Counted from the stretch's first letter, positions 7,695 through 17,755 are shown. The stretch: 64,000 nucleotides of DNA from Candidatus Nanopelagicales bacterium (GCA_017854795.1 JAFMHB010000004.1:8875-72874); one strand, 5' to 3'. Notes: generated by a model from the sequence alone, not told the origin. Made by a program: numbers and translations.

Positions 7695-10676
7695 GTGAAC
7701 CCAGATTCTTCGCATAGTTCGCGAGCACCATCGGTGCGCGTTGGGTTGCTTAAAGCTGGAGTAACCGATTCTCAGGCCGCTCTTGACGCTGTTGCTGAGA
7801 TCGAATCACTGACCGAACAGGTAGTAACTGGTCCACTTCTCTCAAATGCGTTGGCAGGAGTTGCAGACCCTGACTTGGCTCTTTCCTCCCTCGCCCGAAT
7901 GATCGGTGGCGCGCCCGAACAGAAATTAACTCGTTTGACCAAGACCATCACTGCGGATCCAATAGTCCTCGGAAGACTCTTGAACATTCTTGGACTTTCA
8001 ACGGGACTCGCTGATTTTTTGGTTCGACACCCGGACATTGAAATGATCGCGGACACGCAGGCCTTGGCCGAACCGCCACAAGGGATCAAGGATCGACTCC
8101 TTGCATGCGTTGGCGCTAATCCGCGGGATGAAATTCCTATTGCCGAATCGGCAGACGAACCGGTACTGGACCGATTGCGCGTTGCTTACTATCAGGAACT
8201 GATGGCAATCGCGGTGCGAGATCTCACGGGGATTTACCCCATGGAAGTAATCGCTGGGTGGCTCTCAGATTTGGCGGACGCGACACTCAATGCCGGATTG
8301 GCAATCGGTCGGGTCGGCGTCGCTGATCCTCGCACGCCGATCGCCGTGATTGCGATGGGAAAAACAGGTGGTCGGGAACTCAACTACATTTCCGATGTTG
8401 ACGTCATCTTCGCTACGGATGACAGTGATTCGGTTAACGATGCAACCCAAATAGCCCGTGGATTGATGCGGGCCTGCGGAGCCAGCACAGCGGAAGGCTC
8501 AATTTGGGAAGTTGATGCAGCTCTTCGACCGGAGGGTAAGCAAGGAGCCCTTGTCCGCACGGTTGAGTCACATGTTGGCTACTACGAGCGTTGGGCCAGC
8601 ACTTGGGAGTTCCAGGCGCTTCTCAAAGCTCGATTTGTCACAGGCGATTCCACGGTGGGTGAGCAGTACATAGACGGAGTTCAGCCATTTATCTGGGCAG
8701 CCGCTGACCGGGATGGATTTGTCCATGATGTTCAAGCAATGCGCCGACGAGTTGAGGAGCATGTGGATTCAGCAGTTGCGGATCGTGAAATTAAGTTGGG
8801 CCCTGGCGGGCTGAGAGATATTGAGTTTTCCGTCCAACTTTTGCAACTCGTTCATGGGCGAAGTGACGTCCTCATTCGCAGCAGTAACACGATCGATGCC
8901 CTTCGTGCACTCGCAATGTGGGGCTACGTGGGTCGTGATGAAGCATCCAAGTTGGAACAGTCGTATCGCTTTTTGCGGACACTCGAGCACAGAATTCAAT
9001 TGCGCCACCTGAGACGAACCCACACCATGCCGACAGATCCCGATGAATTGCGGGTCATTGCCCGCAGCATGGGGATCACGAGTGACCCGGCTACGACACT
9101 CCTTGAACAGTGGGGGCGCAATCGAACTGAAGTGCGCCGCATCCACGAAAAGTTGTTCTATCGACCATTACTGAATGCCGTTGCCGGACTTGATGCTTCC
9201 CAAGCACGACTCAGCAGCGCAGCGGCAGCAGACCGACTTCGCGCACTTGGATTCCTCGACCCAGCTGGTGCCATGCGTAACATTGAAGCGCTGAGTAGCG
9301 GCGTGAGCCGTCGAGCAAATATTCAACGGACCCTGTTGCCGGTCATGTTGTCCTGGTTTGCTCAGGCTCCTTTTCCTGATACGGGACTTAGCGCATTTCG
9401 TGCAATAAGTGATCAGGTGGGAACAAGTCACTGGTACCTACGTCTGTTGCGTGATGACTCACTCGTTGCGCAACGGTTGGCCATTTTGTTGGCTTCGAGT
9501 AAATACGTTACAGATTTGGTTCGCAAGGCACCGGAATCCATGTCAATTCTTGCCCATAACGAGGACTTGGTTGTCCCTGTCCTTGGCCCGGAAATCGACT
9601 CGATCCTCAAAAGGCATGAAAACCCCGAGCGGGCTGTTTCATCATTGCGAGCAATTAGGCGACGTGAACTTTTCCGGATTAGCTCCGCAGATGCATTGCG
9701 CTTGACCGACATCAGCACTGTCGGTCGTTCCCTTACTGAAGTCGCCGAAGTAACAATTGGGGGAGCTCTGACCAGCGTCAGCATCGGCATGGGTGAGGGT
9801 TCTGATTCACCCGTTCGAGTTGCAGTAATTGGGATGGGTCGTTTTGGTGGTAACGAGCTTGGTTTCGGCAGTGACGCCGATCTCATGTTTGTCTATGAAC
9901 CAGTGGCTGGTGCAGACCTTCAGGGCGCCGCCAAAAGTGCATTTGCCCAGGTCAATCAGATGCGTAATCTTCTCAGTGCACCAGCGGATGAACCACCAAT
10001 GGAAATCGATGCAGATCTTCGCCCTGAAGGGAAGAATGGCCCCCTTGTTCGATCGCTGGACTCTTTTGCTTCCTACTATGAAAAATGGTCGTCGCCGTGG
10101 GAGGCCCAGGCATTACTTCGCGCACGAACGGTGGCCGGTGATGCCGAACTTGGGAGTCGATTCGAACAACTCATTACGGCTGTCAGGTACCCCGTAGGTG
10201 GATTGAGCGCAAGTGCACTGTTAGAGATGCGCAAACTTAAGGCGCGCATGGAGACGGAACGGTTACCGAGGGGGATTGATCCGAATCGGCATATCAAACT
10301 TGGGCGCGGCGGCTTAAGTGATGTGGAGTGGACGATTCAGTTGTTGCAGTTGAATCACGGAAATGAATTTCCCGAGTTGCAGACAACCGAGACTTTGCAG
10401 GCAATCGCTGCAGCCGAGGACGCCGGTGTAATGACTAAAGGTGATGCATCAATCCTCATAGAAGCATGGAAACTCGCTAGTGAGGTGCGTAATGCAATTG
10501 TGCTTGTCAAGGGTAAATCAAGTGATGTACTGCCTATCGACATGACCGACCTTGCCGCAATCGCTTACCTGATGGGATACCAGCGTTCGCGCGTTGGACA
10601 ACTCGAACAGGATTATCTGCGGGCGACGAGAAGAGCGCGCAGAGTTACCGAGCGTGTTTTCTACGGTAAGGAATAA
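7695..10676 (+). CDS. glnE: bifunctional glutamine synthetase adenylyltransferase/adenylyl-removing enzyme
   Basis: GlnE attaches AMP to, and removes it from, the regulatory tyrosine of GlnA1 according to nitrogen status. At 993 residues it has the full two-domain architecture. The N-terminal adenylyl-removing nucleotidyltransferase has GKTGGRELNYISDVDVIFAT at about 222-241. The C-terminal adenylyltransferase has GMGRFGGNELGFGSDADLMF at about 713-732. Each is followed by a helical GlnD-type domain with KLGPGGLRDIE or KLGRGGLSDVE. The GTG start has TAAGTT ending 6 nt upstream, so the gene is probably transcribed leaderless from its own promoter as well as from glnA2. Its 3' end overlaps the convergent methyltransferase gene by 32 bp. 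Confidence 0.95.
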   Translation: MNPDSSHSSRAPSVRVGLLKAGVTDSQAALDAVAEIESLTEQVVTGPLLSNALAGVADPDLALSSLARMIGGAPEQKLTRLTKTITADPIVLGRLLNILGLSTGLADFLVRHPDIEMIADTQALAEPPQGIKDRLLACVGANPRDEIPIAESADEPVLDRLRVAYYQELMAIAVRDLTGIYPMEVIAGWLSDLADATLNAGLAIGRVGVADPRTPIAVIAMGKTGGRELNYISDVDVIFATDDSDSVNDATQIARGLMRACGASTAEGSIWEVDAALRPEGKQGALVRTVESHVGYYERWASTWEFQALLKARFVTGDSTVGEQYIDGVQPFIWAAADRDGFVHDVQAMRRRVEEHVDSAVADREIKLGPGGLRDIEFSVQLLQLVHGRSDVLIRSSNTIDALRALAMWGYVGRDEASKLEQSYRFLRTLEHRIQLRHLRRTHTMPTDPDELRVIARSMGITSDPATTLLEQWGRNRTEVRRIHEKLFYRPLLNAVAGLDASQARLSSAAAADRLRALGFLDPAGAMRNIEALSSGVSRRANIQRTLLPVMLSWFAQAPFPDTGLSAFRAISDQVGTSHWYLRLLRDDSLVAQRLAILLASSKYVTDLVRKAPESMSILAHNEDLVVPVLGPEIDSILKRHENPERAVSSLRAIRRRELFRISSADALRLTDISTVGRSLTEVAEVTIGGALTSVSIGMGEGSDSPVRVAVIGMGRFGGNELGFGSDADLMFVYEPVAGADLQGAAKSAFAQVNQMRNLLSAPADEPPMEIDADLRPEGKNGPLVRSLDSFASYYEKWSSPWEAQALLRARTVAGDAELGSRFEQLITAVRYPVGGLSASALLEMRKLKARMETERLPRGIDPNRHIKLGRGGLSDVEWTIQLLQLNHGNEFPELQTTETLQAIAAAEDAGVMTKGDASILIEAWKLASEVRNAIVLVKGKSSDVLPIDMTDLAAIAYLMGYQRSRVGQLEQDYLRATRRARRVTERVFYGKE

Positions 10677-11109
10677 GTGCTGGGGTTCCCTGCGCCCAGA
10701 CTTCCCATTCCCCAGGGTGCTTTGCCCGCAGCAGTGAATCTTCCCAGCGGGACTTGCCTAGAAAAAAAATAATCGCTAACGCCCACCAGCCTAGGCTCCA
10801 CCAAGAGCCAACCGCAATTACAAATCCAAGAAGTGCCAGGAGGACTCCGCTGTAGATCGGGTGTCTTACGACCCCGAAAATGCCCTGTGTGCGAAGCGCT
10901 GCCCCTGACCGTGGAACGGGTGTCGCGGTCAGGGCATCACCTAATGACCTGAAAGTTACTAATGTAATTGCGATACCAACTGCAGCCAAGATGAGTCCAA
11001 GGATCAGTGAAGGTGTATTCGTTTCGCGCCAAGGAAGAAGAAAGAATCCGAGAAAGATGAGCGCTTGCACAAATACAAGTAACCAACCGAGTGCTGTCTG
11101 CTTCGTCAT
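10645..11109 (-). CDS. isoprenylcysteine carboxyl methyltransferase (ICMT)-family membrane protein
   Basis: The 154-residue, very hydrophobic protein has about four membrane segments. The family motif VRHPIYSG is near residue 80, and the following charged stretch (ACKHPGEW-like: RAKHPGEWEVWAQ) corresponds to the SAM/substrate-binding C-terminus of ICMT/PEMT-like proteins. Bacterial members methylate small molecules or lipids; the substrate is unknown. It lies downstream of the glnA1 terminator on the same strand and overlaps the 3' end of glnE. Confidence 0.7.
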   Translation of the reverse strand: MTKQTALGWLLVFVQALIFLGFFLLPWRETNTPSLILGLILAAVGIAITLVTFRSLGDALTATPVPRSGAALRTQGIFGVVRHPIYSGVLLALLGFVIAVGSWWSLGWWALAIIFFLGKSRWEDSLLRAKHPGEWEVWAQGTPALIPYRRKHAR

Positions 11110-11157
11110 ATTCGGTCAAGGTTAGCGGCATGGTTTGATTATGGAAGGTTGAGAACG

Positions 11158-11200
11158 AAAATCCCCCCTGACACTGCTTTCACAGGTCAGCGGGGATTTT
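11158..11200 (-). terminator. intrinsic terminator downstream of glnA1
   Basis: The arms AAAATCCCCCCTGAC and GTCAGCGGGGATTTT (one internal mismatch) flank a 13-nt loop. A and T runs at both ends could make it bidirectional. It sits just beyond the glnA1 stop codon and separates it from the methyltransferase gene. Confidence 0.85.
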
Positions 11201-11226
11201 CATCAACTCAATGTTTTCCTGAGCTT

Positions 11227-12651
11227 CTAGATGTCGTAGTACATCTCGAACTCATGTGGATGTGGACGCAAACGGATGGGGTCGATTTCATTGGTGCGCT
11301 TGTAGTCGATCCACGTTTCAATGAGATCTGCAGGGAAAACTCCACCGGCTTGCAGGTACTCGTTGTCAGCTTCGAGTGCCTCGAGCGCCTTTTCCAATGA
11401 GGCTGGCAACTGTGGAATGTTCGCCAACTCCTCTGGCGGCAATTCATAGAGATCCTTGTCAATGGGGGCAAGTGGCTCAATCTTGTTCTTGATTCCGTCA
11501 AGGCCGGCCATGAGCTGCGCGGCAAATGCCAAGTATGGGTTACTTGAAGGATCCGGAACCCGGAACTCAATTCGCTTTGCCTTCGGCGAGACGCCGGTAA
11601 CCGGAATGCGGATACAAGCGGAACGGTTACGTGCCGAGTACACCAAATTCACCGGCGCTTCATATCCGGGAACCAATCGGTGGTAACTGTTAACGGTCGG
11701 GTTGGTGAACCCAAGAAGTGATGGAGCGTGGCGCAACAGGCCTCCGATGTACCAGCGCGCAACATCTGAGAGGCCACCGTAGCCGCTTTCATCATAGAAA
11801 AGTGGCTTGCCATCAAGCCAGAGTGACTGGTGACAGTGCATTCCCGAACCGTTGTCACCGAAAAGTGGCTTTGGCATGAAGGTCGCGGTTTTGCCGTGAG
11901 CCCAAGCAACGTTTTTGATCACGTATTTGAACTTCATGAGGTCATCGGCTGAATTGCGAAGGCTGTTGAACATGTAGTTAATTTCGCCTTGTCCGGCGGT
12001 ACCAACTTCATGGTGTGAACGCTCAACCTTCAGTCCAACCTCTTGCAACTTGATCACCATATCGTCACGGATGTCAGCGAAATGGTCAACTGGTGGGACC
12101 GGGAAGTAGCCACCTTTATAACGAGTCTTGTAGCCGCGGTTGCCGCCCTCTTCGAAACGCCCAGTGTTCCAGGCGCCCTCAACAGAATCTATGTAGTAGT
12201 AGCCGGAGTGTTGATTGGTTTCAAACCGGACGTCATCGAAAACATAGAATTCAGCTTCCGCACCAAAATAGACTGTGTCCGCAATTCCGGTTGACTTCAA
12301 ATATGCCTCAGCGCGTGAAGCAACGTTACGAGGATCGCGCAAGTATGGCTCGTCGGTAAATGGGTCCAAGATTGAGAAGTTCATGATCAGGGTCTTGGCG
12401 GGACGGAATGGGTCAATGTAGGCGGTGGTTGGGTCAGGAATGAGTTTCATGTCCGACTCATGGATTGCCTGGAAACCGCGAATGGATGAACCGTCGAACA
12501 TCATGCCCTCGTCGAAAGCGTCCTGGGTGAACGATCCTGCTGGCACATTAAAGTGCTGCATGACGCCGGGTAAATCCATGAAGCGAACGTCAATGAACTG
12601 AACGTTCTCCTTCTTAATGAATTCCAGGACTTCTGAACTGGTTGTGAACAT
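11227..12651 (-). CDS. glnA: type I-beta glutamine synthetase, adenylylation-regulated
   Basis: This is the main ammonium-assimilating enzyme (glutamate + NH3 + ATP to glutamine). The 474-residue protein shows DGSSIRGF (54-60), [12 protein letters not shown], the ATP-binding [21 protein letters not shown] and the adenylylation site [10 protein letters not shown] with Tyr402, the target of GlnE. Beta-type length and that tyrosine distinguish it from GlnA2. AGGAGG lies 5 nt before the ATG, a strong ribosome site. Upstream is a GlnR-like double box (12731-12768) and downstream a strong terminator, so the gene is transcribed alone and is probably controlled at both transcription and enzyme level. 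Confidence 0.96.
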   Translation of the reverse strand: MFTTSSEVLEFIKKENVQFIDVRFMDLPGVMQHFNVPAGSFTQDAFDEGMMFDGSSIRGFQAIHESDMKLIPDPTTAYIDPFRPAKTLIMNFSILDPFTDEPYLRDPRNVASRAEAYLKSTGIADTVYFGAEAEFYVFDDVRFETNQHSGYYYIDSVEGAWNTGRFEEGGNRGYKTRYKGGYFPVPPVDHFADIRDDMVIKLQEVGLKVERSHHEVGTAGQGEINYMFNSLRNSADDLMKFKYVIKNVAWAHGKTATFMPKPLFGDNGSGMHCHQSLWLDGKPLFYDESGYGGLSDVARWYIGGLLRHAPSLLGFTNPTVNSYHRLVPGYEAPVNLVYSARNRSACIRIPVTGVSPKAKRIEFRVPDPSSNPYLAFAAQLMAGLDGIKNKIEPLAPIDKDLYELPPEELANIPQLPASLEKALEALEADNEYLQAGGVFPADLIETWIDYKRTNEIDPIRLRPHPHEFEMYYDI

Positions 12652-12730
12652 GCCTACCTCCTGTAGGGGCCGAAATCGAGATGTGAAGTATTTCTGGGAA
12701 ATCCAACGCCCCTAACTCTATTCGCGGCTG

Positions 12731-12768
12731 GTGTCGCCAAAGTATCCCGACTGTTTCAAACGTGTTAA
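12731..12768 (-). promoter_or_regulatory. GlnR-type double operator upstream of glnA1
   Basis: On the minus strand the order is TTAAC-n6-GAAAC-n6-GATAC-n6-GACAC. The actinobacterial GlnR a/b boxes read gTnAC-n6-GaAAC-n6-GtnAC-n6-GAAAc. Each of the four pentamers matches in at least four of five positions or differs only at the weak first base, and all three 6-bp gaps are exact. It ends about 80 bp upstream of the glnA1 start, as in Streptomyces glnA. Occupancy by GlnR is inferred; no GlnR gene is in the window. Confidence 0.6.
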
Positions 12769-12835
12769 CGAAGTCGACCCTGTGTGGGGACTATTGCATT
12801 CGAATATGTTCGGATCAAGGGCCTAGACTGGCGAA

Positions 12836-13756
12836 ATGAGCATCGTGGTGGAACATTTAACCAAAAAATTCGGATCTGGGGTGACCGCGGTGGAGGATCT
12901 GAGCTTTTCAGCTGCTCCCGGCAAGGTAACCGGGTTCCTTGGCCCTAATGGGGCGGGTAAAACCACGACCCTTCGGTGCCTCCTTGGTTTGGTGGCCCAG
13001 ACCTCGGGCAATGCGACAATCGATGGGGTTACCTACCGAGAGATCGAGAACCCCATCACGGTGGTCGGTGCGTCACTGGAAGCAAGTGGCGCCCACCCAG
13101 CCCGAACCGCCAGAAACCACCTTCGCATGATCGCCAGTGCCGCAAAAATCCCCGATACCCGTGTGAGTGAAGTACTCGAAACCGTTGGTCTGACGGCAGC
13201 GGCCGACCGCAAAGTGGGTGGCTTTTCACTGGGAATGCGGCAGCGTTTGGCGCTGGCAGTTGCATTACTCGGGGACCCGAAAGTTTTGATTCTCGATGAA
13301 CCGGCAAATGGCCTCGACCCGGAAGGGATCTCCTGGCTTCGCACCTTCCTTCGTCACCAGGCGAGCAAAGGGGTAAGCGTTCTTATTTCCTCTCATGTCC
13401 TCTCAGAAGTTCAGCAGACCGTTGATGACGTAATCATTATTCGATCCGGTTCACTCGTGTATCAAGGTTCACTGCACTCTCTCACCGAAGGCGGACCTGC
13501 CGAAGTGGTTGTTCGGGGACCCAAAATCGATCAATTGGTTCTTCCGAGCGAGTGGTCCAGTCGGTCGGTTGGGGGAGGCGAAACTGTTATCACCGGTGCC
13601 ACAATCGAAGCGGTTGGCAGGGCTGCATTCGAGCAATCCCTCGAGCTACATGAGCTCTCCTCAAAAAGCGCTGACCTTGAAGAACTTTTCTTGGGGCTCA
13701 CCGCCGAAGAATCACCCACGAATCAACCCATGAATGGGAAAGGCGGTCCAGCATGA
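12836..13756 (+). CDS. ABC transporter ATP-binding protein (ABC-2 exporter type)
   Basis: The protein has 306 residues: Walker A GPNGAGKTTT (about 39-48), a signature-like GGFSLGMRQRLALA in place of LSGGQ, Walker B VLILDEPANGLDPEG and the H-loop ISSHVLSE. The C-terminal ~80 residues form the extension seen in ABC-2 exporters. It powers the permease whose gene overlaps its last 4 bp (ATGA). TAGACT ends 6 nt before the ATG, a leaderless promoter, divergent from glnA1. The substrate is unknown (drug, lipid or peptide export are all possible). Confidence 0.88.
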   Translation: MSIVVEHLTKKFGSGVTAVEDLSFSAAPGKVTGFLGPNGAGKTTTLRCLLGLVAQTSGNATIDGVTYREIENPITVVGASLEASGAHPARTARNHLRMIASAAKIPDTRVSEVLETVGLTAAADRKVGGFSLGMRQRLALAVALLGDPKVLILDEPANGLDPEGISWLRTFLRHQASKGVSVLISSHVLSEVQQTVDDVIIIRSGSLVYQGSLHSLTEGGPAEVVVRGPKIDQLVLPSEWSSRSVGGGETVITGATIEAVGRAAFEQSLELHELSSKSADLEELFLGLTAEESPTNQPMNGKGGPA

Positions 13757-14520
13757 TTGCGCTGATCCGCTCCGAGTTCCGCAAGGTTTTCTCTACGAAG
13801 TTGCTGCTGATCCTGGCCCTGTCAGCTTTGGGATTTATGCTGTTACAGATTTTCCTATCAATATTTCTCACCCCACCAGGCTTTGAAGACATCAATCGGC
13901 TCATGGACCCTGCCTATATCAAAACGATTATTGCTGCAGCAGGCAGTGCCAGTGTTTTCCTTCTGATTCTTGGCATCGTCGCAATGTCAGGTGAATACCG
14001 AAATCAAACGATTACCTCGACTTTTTTGACGACCCCGGTTCGCTGGAGAGTAATAGTCGCAAAAATGGTGACCTTCGCGATCCTTGCGTTAGCACTCGCA
14101 CTGGTCCTGTGGTTCATTGCCGCGATCACCACAATGCTGCTGTTGGGCACTCAAGATTCGGCACCATTTGAATGGAGCGCGGCCTTTGAGATCTTAGGCG
14201 GTACCTTGATTGGTCTCGTTCTGTACGCAATTCTGGGTGTGGCAATTGGTTCGCTAATCACCAGTCAGGTGGCGGCAATCATTATTGCATTGGTTTTCAC
14301 ATTCGTACTTGAGCCATTGATCACGGTCTTCTTCCTGTCAGTTGGTAAGTGGTTGCCGGGGAATGCATTAAATGCAATCCTGCAAACTGGTGGCGGAGGC
14401 CCTGAATCAAATGCATCTGACTTGCTCGATGTTCCCGTGGGTGCTCTGGTGCTCGTCGGATACACCGTTGTTTTCGCTGTCGCGGCCGCATTAACGACTA
14501 ATCGGCGAGACATTACGTGA
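13753..14520 (+). CDS. ABC-2 type permease
   Basis: The 255-residue protein has six predicted membrane segments. The first follows a short amphipathic start (IRSEFRKVFSTK) typical of ABC-2 permeases, and GEYRNQTITSTFLTTPVRW is the conserved cytosolic coupling region. It forms the membrane channel for the ATPase encoded immediately upstream and is translationally coupled to it by a 4-bp overlap. The following RDD gene overlaps it by another 4 bp. Confidence 0.85.
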   Translation: MIALIRSEFRKVFSTKLLLILALSALGFMLLQIFLSIFLTPPGFEDINRLMDPAYIKTIIAAAGSASVFLLILGIVAMSGEYRNQTITSTFLTTPVRWRVIVAKMVTFAILALALALVLWFIAAITTMLLLGTQDSAPFEWSAAFEILGGTLIGLVLYAILGVAIGSLITSQVAAIIIALVFTFVLEPLITVFFLSVGKWLPGNALNAILQTGGGGPESNASDLLDVPVGALVLVGYTVVFAVAAALTTNRRDIT

Positions 14521-14912
14521 GCTCACAAGCCAACCTAATCTTTGGTGAGAACTCTTATGCCAGTGTGGGTCGCCGACTAGGTGCACTTGTCATCGACTGG
14601 TTTGCCAGTCTTGGCATTGCAGTGCTTGTGTTTCGAGAGTACGCGTACGGAACACCCGGTTCAATGCTGGCAACAACCGCGGTGTTTTACGTTGAAATAG
14701 TGTTATTTACCTTCTTGCTAGGCTCCTCATTTGGCCAGAAACTGTTGTCAATGCGCGTGGTAAACCTCAACGGCGGACGGCTCTCGCTGTGGCGAATCAT
14801 GCTGCGGACGCTGTTGATACTTTTAGTCATCCCAGCGCTAGTGATGGACTCCGACGGGCGCGGACTGCATGATCGAATTGTTGGTTCGCGTGTTATTCGG
14901 GTTTATAAATAG
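14517..14912 (+). CDS. RDD-family membrane protein
   Basis: The protein has 131 residues. SVGRRLGALVIDWFASL matches the N-terminal RDD signature (Arg, Arg and Asp spaced around the first helix). Two further hydrophobic segments and the terminal DSDGRGLHDRIVGSRV are typical of the family. Function is unknown; the family is often linked to transport or envelope stress. Its start overlaps the permease stop by 4 bp, so it is the third gene of the exporter operon. M. tuberculosis carries an RDD gene at the equivalent place beside glnA1. Confidence 0.8.
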   Translation: MSSQANLIFGENSYASVGRRLGALVIDWFASLGIAVLVFREYAYGTPGSMLATTAVFYVEIVLFTFLLGSSFGQKLLSMRVVNLNGGRLSLWRIMLRTLLILLVIPALVMDSDGRGLHDRIVGSRVIRVYK

Positions 14913-14930
14913 CGAATTTGCAAAAAAGCT

Positions 14931-15608
14931 TTAGCGAGGCCGGCGGGTTGAACGAGCACTTGTTGGCATCGGACCCTTGGGGATGGGCAGCGCATTTGCT
15001 GCGTTTCCAAGTGCGTCAAGGCGACGACGGACTTCGGTGACTTCCCCTCCACGCAGGTTACGCGGCAACTTTGTCAGCGTCTTTTGTAATTTGCGCAGGG
15101 AGACCTGATCTGCTTCAAGGCCTACTTGAATCTCGTAGATCGGAATATCAGGTACCCAGCGGGCGGTCTTTTTGCGCTCATTTGCCAGCAACGTTCCCAC
15201 TCGAGAAGACGGGCCTTCAGAAATCAGAATTACGCCAGGACGCCCAATTACCCGGGAGATCATGTCTTGATTCTTATTCACCGCTACAGCAGGAGTCATT
15301 GGCCATTTATTTCCGCGAATGCTCTGCACAACCGCAGCCGCAGCACCAGGTTGGCCTTCAATGGATGAATAGGCCGCGGACATTGCCCGGCGGCTAAACC
15401 AATAGGTTGCGGCCAGAAGACCGATGGGAATACCGATGAGAAGTGCGGTGACCGGGTTAACAAGAATCCAGACCGGCGCAGCAACGACGATCGTTCCAAA
15501 TGCAAAGAAACCAAGGGCTTCAGCCCAAAGGAATGGAAACGACTTTTGGGTCATTTTCCAGTTTTGGACTAACGATGAAAGTCCCTGACGAAATTTGCCT
15601 TTAGCCAC
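14931..15608 (-). CDS. DUF4191 family membrane protein
   Basis: The protein has 225 residues. A short basic N-terminus is followed by a pair of membrane segments at about 28-72, then a cytosolic domain containing RGNKWPMTPAVAVNKNQDMISR and VSLRKLQKTLTKLPRNLRGGEV. This matches the actinobacterial DUF4191 family, which sits between lipA and glnA in many actinobacteria. Function is unknown. The GTG start has TAGGGT ending 6 nt upstream (leaderless). It converges on the RDD gene. Confidence 0.75.
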   Translation of the reverse strand: MAKGKFRQGLSSLVQNWKMTQKSFPFLWAEALGFFAFGTIVVAAPVWILVNPVTALLIGIPIGLLAATYWFSRRAMSAAYSSIEGQPGAAAAVVQSIRGNKWPMTPAVAVNKNQDMISRVIGRPGVILISEGPSSRVGTLLANERKKTARWVPDIPIYEIQVGLEADQVSLRKLQKTLTKLPRNLRGGEVTEVRRRLDALGNAANALPIPKGPMPTSARSTRRPR

Positions 15609-15639
15609 GGGTTCACCCTATGGCAAAGGGGATTAAAAC

Positions 15640-16170
15640 TTAATTAAGGGTGACCACCGTGATGGGATCACCGGTATTGATCACACCTGGTCGTTCCACC
15701 CAGCCGGTGATTCCGCGTAGGTGCATGGCCGCCTTGGGGAAGTGGTGGGGCGCGGTTCCGTAAACCGACTCCACCATGGCCCCAGCGATCGTGCACGGGG
15801 CATTGGCTCCGCCGGTCATAATGCTGGCTCCACTGGGAAAAACTAGCCGCGACATGAGCGGTAAGGCTGTGAGATCGGGGAGACCCTGCGTACAAATATT
15901 GTCAGCAATTGTTCCCGCAGCGAGTTCATCAATCCCTAAATTCGCTGCGACTTTCGCAAGTTCGGCCCTATCGACAACTGAAACCTGTCGGTAATTGCTG
16001 ATTTCCGTTCCACGCTCGAATGCATGCTTCTCGCGCGCGCCCGTGAGCATCGTGCTACCAAAATGTCGATCCCCTGTAATGCCGGCAAACTCGAGCTTGA
16101 TCGAGTTAACGGGTGTTGGCATTTCGAGGTCGGGTGACCAAACGTGCAGGGCAACAACTTGTGGGCTCAT
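15640..16170 (-). CDS. MOSC domain-containing protein
   Basis: The 176-residue protein is a stand-alone MOSC domain, the beta-barrel found at the C-terminus of molybdenum cofactor sulfurases. [13 protein letters not shown], the [19 protein letters not shown] segment and [15 protein letters not shown] (the conserved Cys of the family) are visible. It is proposed to handle sulfur or molybdopterin cargo. Its ATG overlaps the lipA stop by 4 bp, so it is the last gene of a lipB-lipA-MOSC operon. The only visible molybdoenzyme in the window is the oxidoreductase near 48-50 kb. Confidence 0.8.
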   Translation of the reverse strand: MSPQVVALHVWSPDLEMPTPVNSIKLEFAGITGDRHFGSTMLTGAREKHAFERGTEISNYRQVSVVDRAELAKVAANLGIDELAAGTIADNICTQGLPDLTALPLMSRLVFPSGASIMTGGANAPCTIAGAMVESVYGTAPHHFPKAAMHLRGITGWVERPGVINTGDPITVVTLN

Positions 16171-17123
16171 GAATGGGCTGCTCCTCGCTTGTCAATTGCC
16201 TGCGCGTAGAGCCGACCCGCACGGTAACTTGAGCGAACCAGAGGACCACTCATTACTCCGGCAAAACCAATCTCGTAGGCGCGCTTTTCCCAATTCACGA
16301 ATTCCTCGGGGGGTGCCCAACGAGTCACTGGATGGTGCAATTTTGACGGCCGCAGATACTGGGTAATCGTGATTAAGTCGCAACCAGCCTCGTGTAGGTC
16401 AACGAGTGCTTGGTCAATTTCGGCTTCTTCCTCACCCATCCCGAGGATCAAGTTGCTCTTGGTTACCAGCCCAGCGTCTCGAGCCTGGGTGATTACATTC
16501 AGGCTACGTTCGTAGCGAAATGCGGGCCGGATTTGCTTGAAGATCCGTGGGACGGTCTCAACATTATGTGCCAAGACTTCCGGCCGAGTTGCGAAAACGA
16601 CGGCAAGTAATTCAGGGTTGGCTGAGAAATCGGGGATCAAGACTTCCACGCCGGTATCGGGATTGAGGAGTTTGATTTGTCGAATCGTTTCGGCGTAGAG
16701 CCAAGAACCTTCATCGGGCAGATCATCACGTGCTACTCCGGTTACCGTTGCGTACCGCAGGCCCATTTTTTGGACTGACTCGGCGACTTTTCGCGGCTCG
16801 TCAAGGTCGACTGGATCGGGCTTGCCTGTATCAATTTGGCAGAAGTCACACCGCCTGGTGCATTGCTCACCACCAATGAGGAATGTTGCTTCACGGTCTT
16901 CCCAGCATTCGTAAATATTCGGACAGCCCGCTTCCTGGCACACGGTGTGAAGCCCTTCGCTGGCGACCATGTTGCGGATTTCGGTGTACTGCGGCCCAGT
17001 TTTCATGGTGGTTCGAATCCACGACGGTTTCTTTTCGATGGGAACAGCGGCGTTGCGCGCCTCGATGCGCAGTAACTTGCGACCCTCGTTATTCGTGCCG
17101 GTGAACACGGAATCCAATGTCAT
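16167..17123 (-). CDS. lipA: lipoyl synthase (radical SAM)
   Basis: LipA inserts two sulfur atoms into octanoyl groups on E2/GcvH proteins. The 318-residue protein has both cluster motifs: the auxiliary cluster [12 protein letters not shown] near residues 59-70 and the radical-[14 protein letters not shown] near 86-96. It also has the C-terminal [14 protein letters not shown]. The length is normal. It overlaps lipB (upstream) and the MOSC gene (downstream) by 4 bp each. It works with LipB on SucB, encoded 3 kb away. Confidence 0.96.
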   Translation of the reverse strand: MTLDSVFTGTNNEGRKLLRIEARNAAVPIEKKPSWIRTTMKTGPQYTEIRNMVASEGLHTVCQEAGCPNIYECWEDREATFLIGGEQCTRRCDFCQIDTGKPDPVDLDEPRKVAESVQKMGLRYATVTGVARDDLPDEGSWLYAETIRQIKLLNPDTGVEVLIPDFSANPELLAVVFATRPEVLAHNVETVPRIFKQIRPAFRYERSLNVITQARDAGLVTKSNLILGMGEEEAEIDQALVDLHEAGCDLITITQYLRPSKLHHPVTRWAPPEEFVNWEKRAYEIGFAGVMSGPLVRSSYRAGRLYAQAIDKRGAAHS

Positions 17124-17755
17124 GGGGCGCTTCCTCCAATAGTTACTAGTTCGCCAAGACGTGCTTGCAAGATTGGCATTACCGTACTAGTCGTCACTTC
17201 ACGCCCGCATTCCTGACTAATTGTCGTCACGGTTGCATCAACGATTCCGCAAGGGACGATTGCGTTGAAGCCTTCGAGCGTATTATCGCAATTCAATGCG
17301 AACCCGTGCATGGTGACTTTTTGGGAGACCCGAATGCCGATTGCGGCGATTTTCCGCGCGGGTAGTGGGTCGGTGACCCAAACGCCGCTACGCCCTTCCA
17401 CTTGATCTGTTTCTACGTCAAATTCACGGCACACGCGCATCAACATTTCTTCGATCCGGCGAACGTGGGCTATCACGTCAATGGGGTCATCGAGCCGAAT
17501 AATCGGATATCCCACTATTTGGCCGGGACCGTGCCAGGTAATTTTTCCGCCACGATCAACATCAACAACGGGAGCACCTGTTGTTGGACGTTCTGCGATC
17601 TCGGTGCGCTTACCGGCGGTGTAAACACTGGAGTGTTCAAGGAGCAAGATCGTGTCGCCTCGTTCACCGGAAACTACTTCAGAGTGAACCTTCTTCTGGT
17701 AATCCCAAGCTTGCTGGTAGTCAACATCGGTTCCAAGGTGTTCAATTTCCAGCAT
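17120..17755 (-). CDS. lipB: lipoyl(octanoyl) transferase
   Basis: LipB moves octanoate from acyl-carrier protein to lipoyl domains. The family motifs [18 protein letters not shown], the catalytic lysine in [11 protein letters not shown] and the catalytic cysteine in AIVPCGI are all present. The start was set at ATG 17755 (211 residues) because AAGGAG lies 7 nt upstream; an in-frame GTG at 17773 would extend into the preceding gene. The gene overlaps the upstream FAD oxidoreductase by 14 bp and lipA downstream by 4 bp. Confidence 0.94.
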   Translation of the reverse strand: MLEIEHLGTDVDYQQAWDYQKKVHSEVVSGERGDTILLLEHSSVYTAGKRTEIAERPTTGAPVVDVDRGGKITWHGPGQIVGYPIIRLDDPIDVIAHVRRIEEMLMRVCREFDVETDQVEGRSGVWVTDPLPARKIAAIGIRVSQKVTMHGFALNCDNTLEGFNAIVPCGIVDATVTTISQECGREVTTSTVMPILQARLGELVTIGGSAP

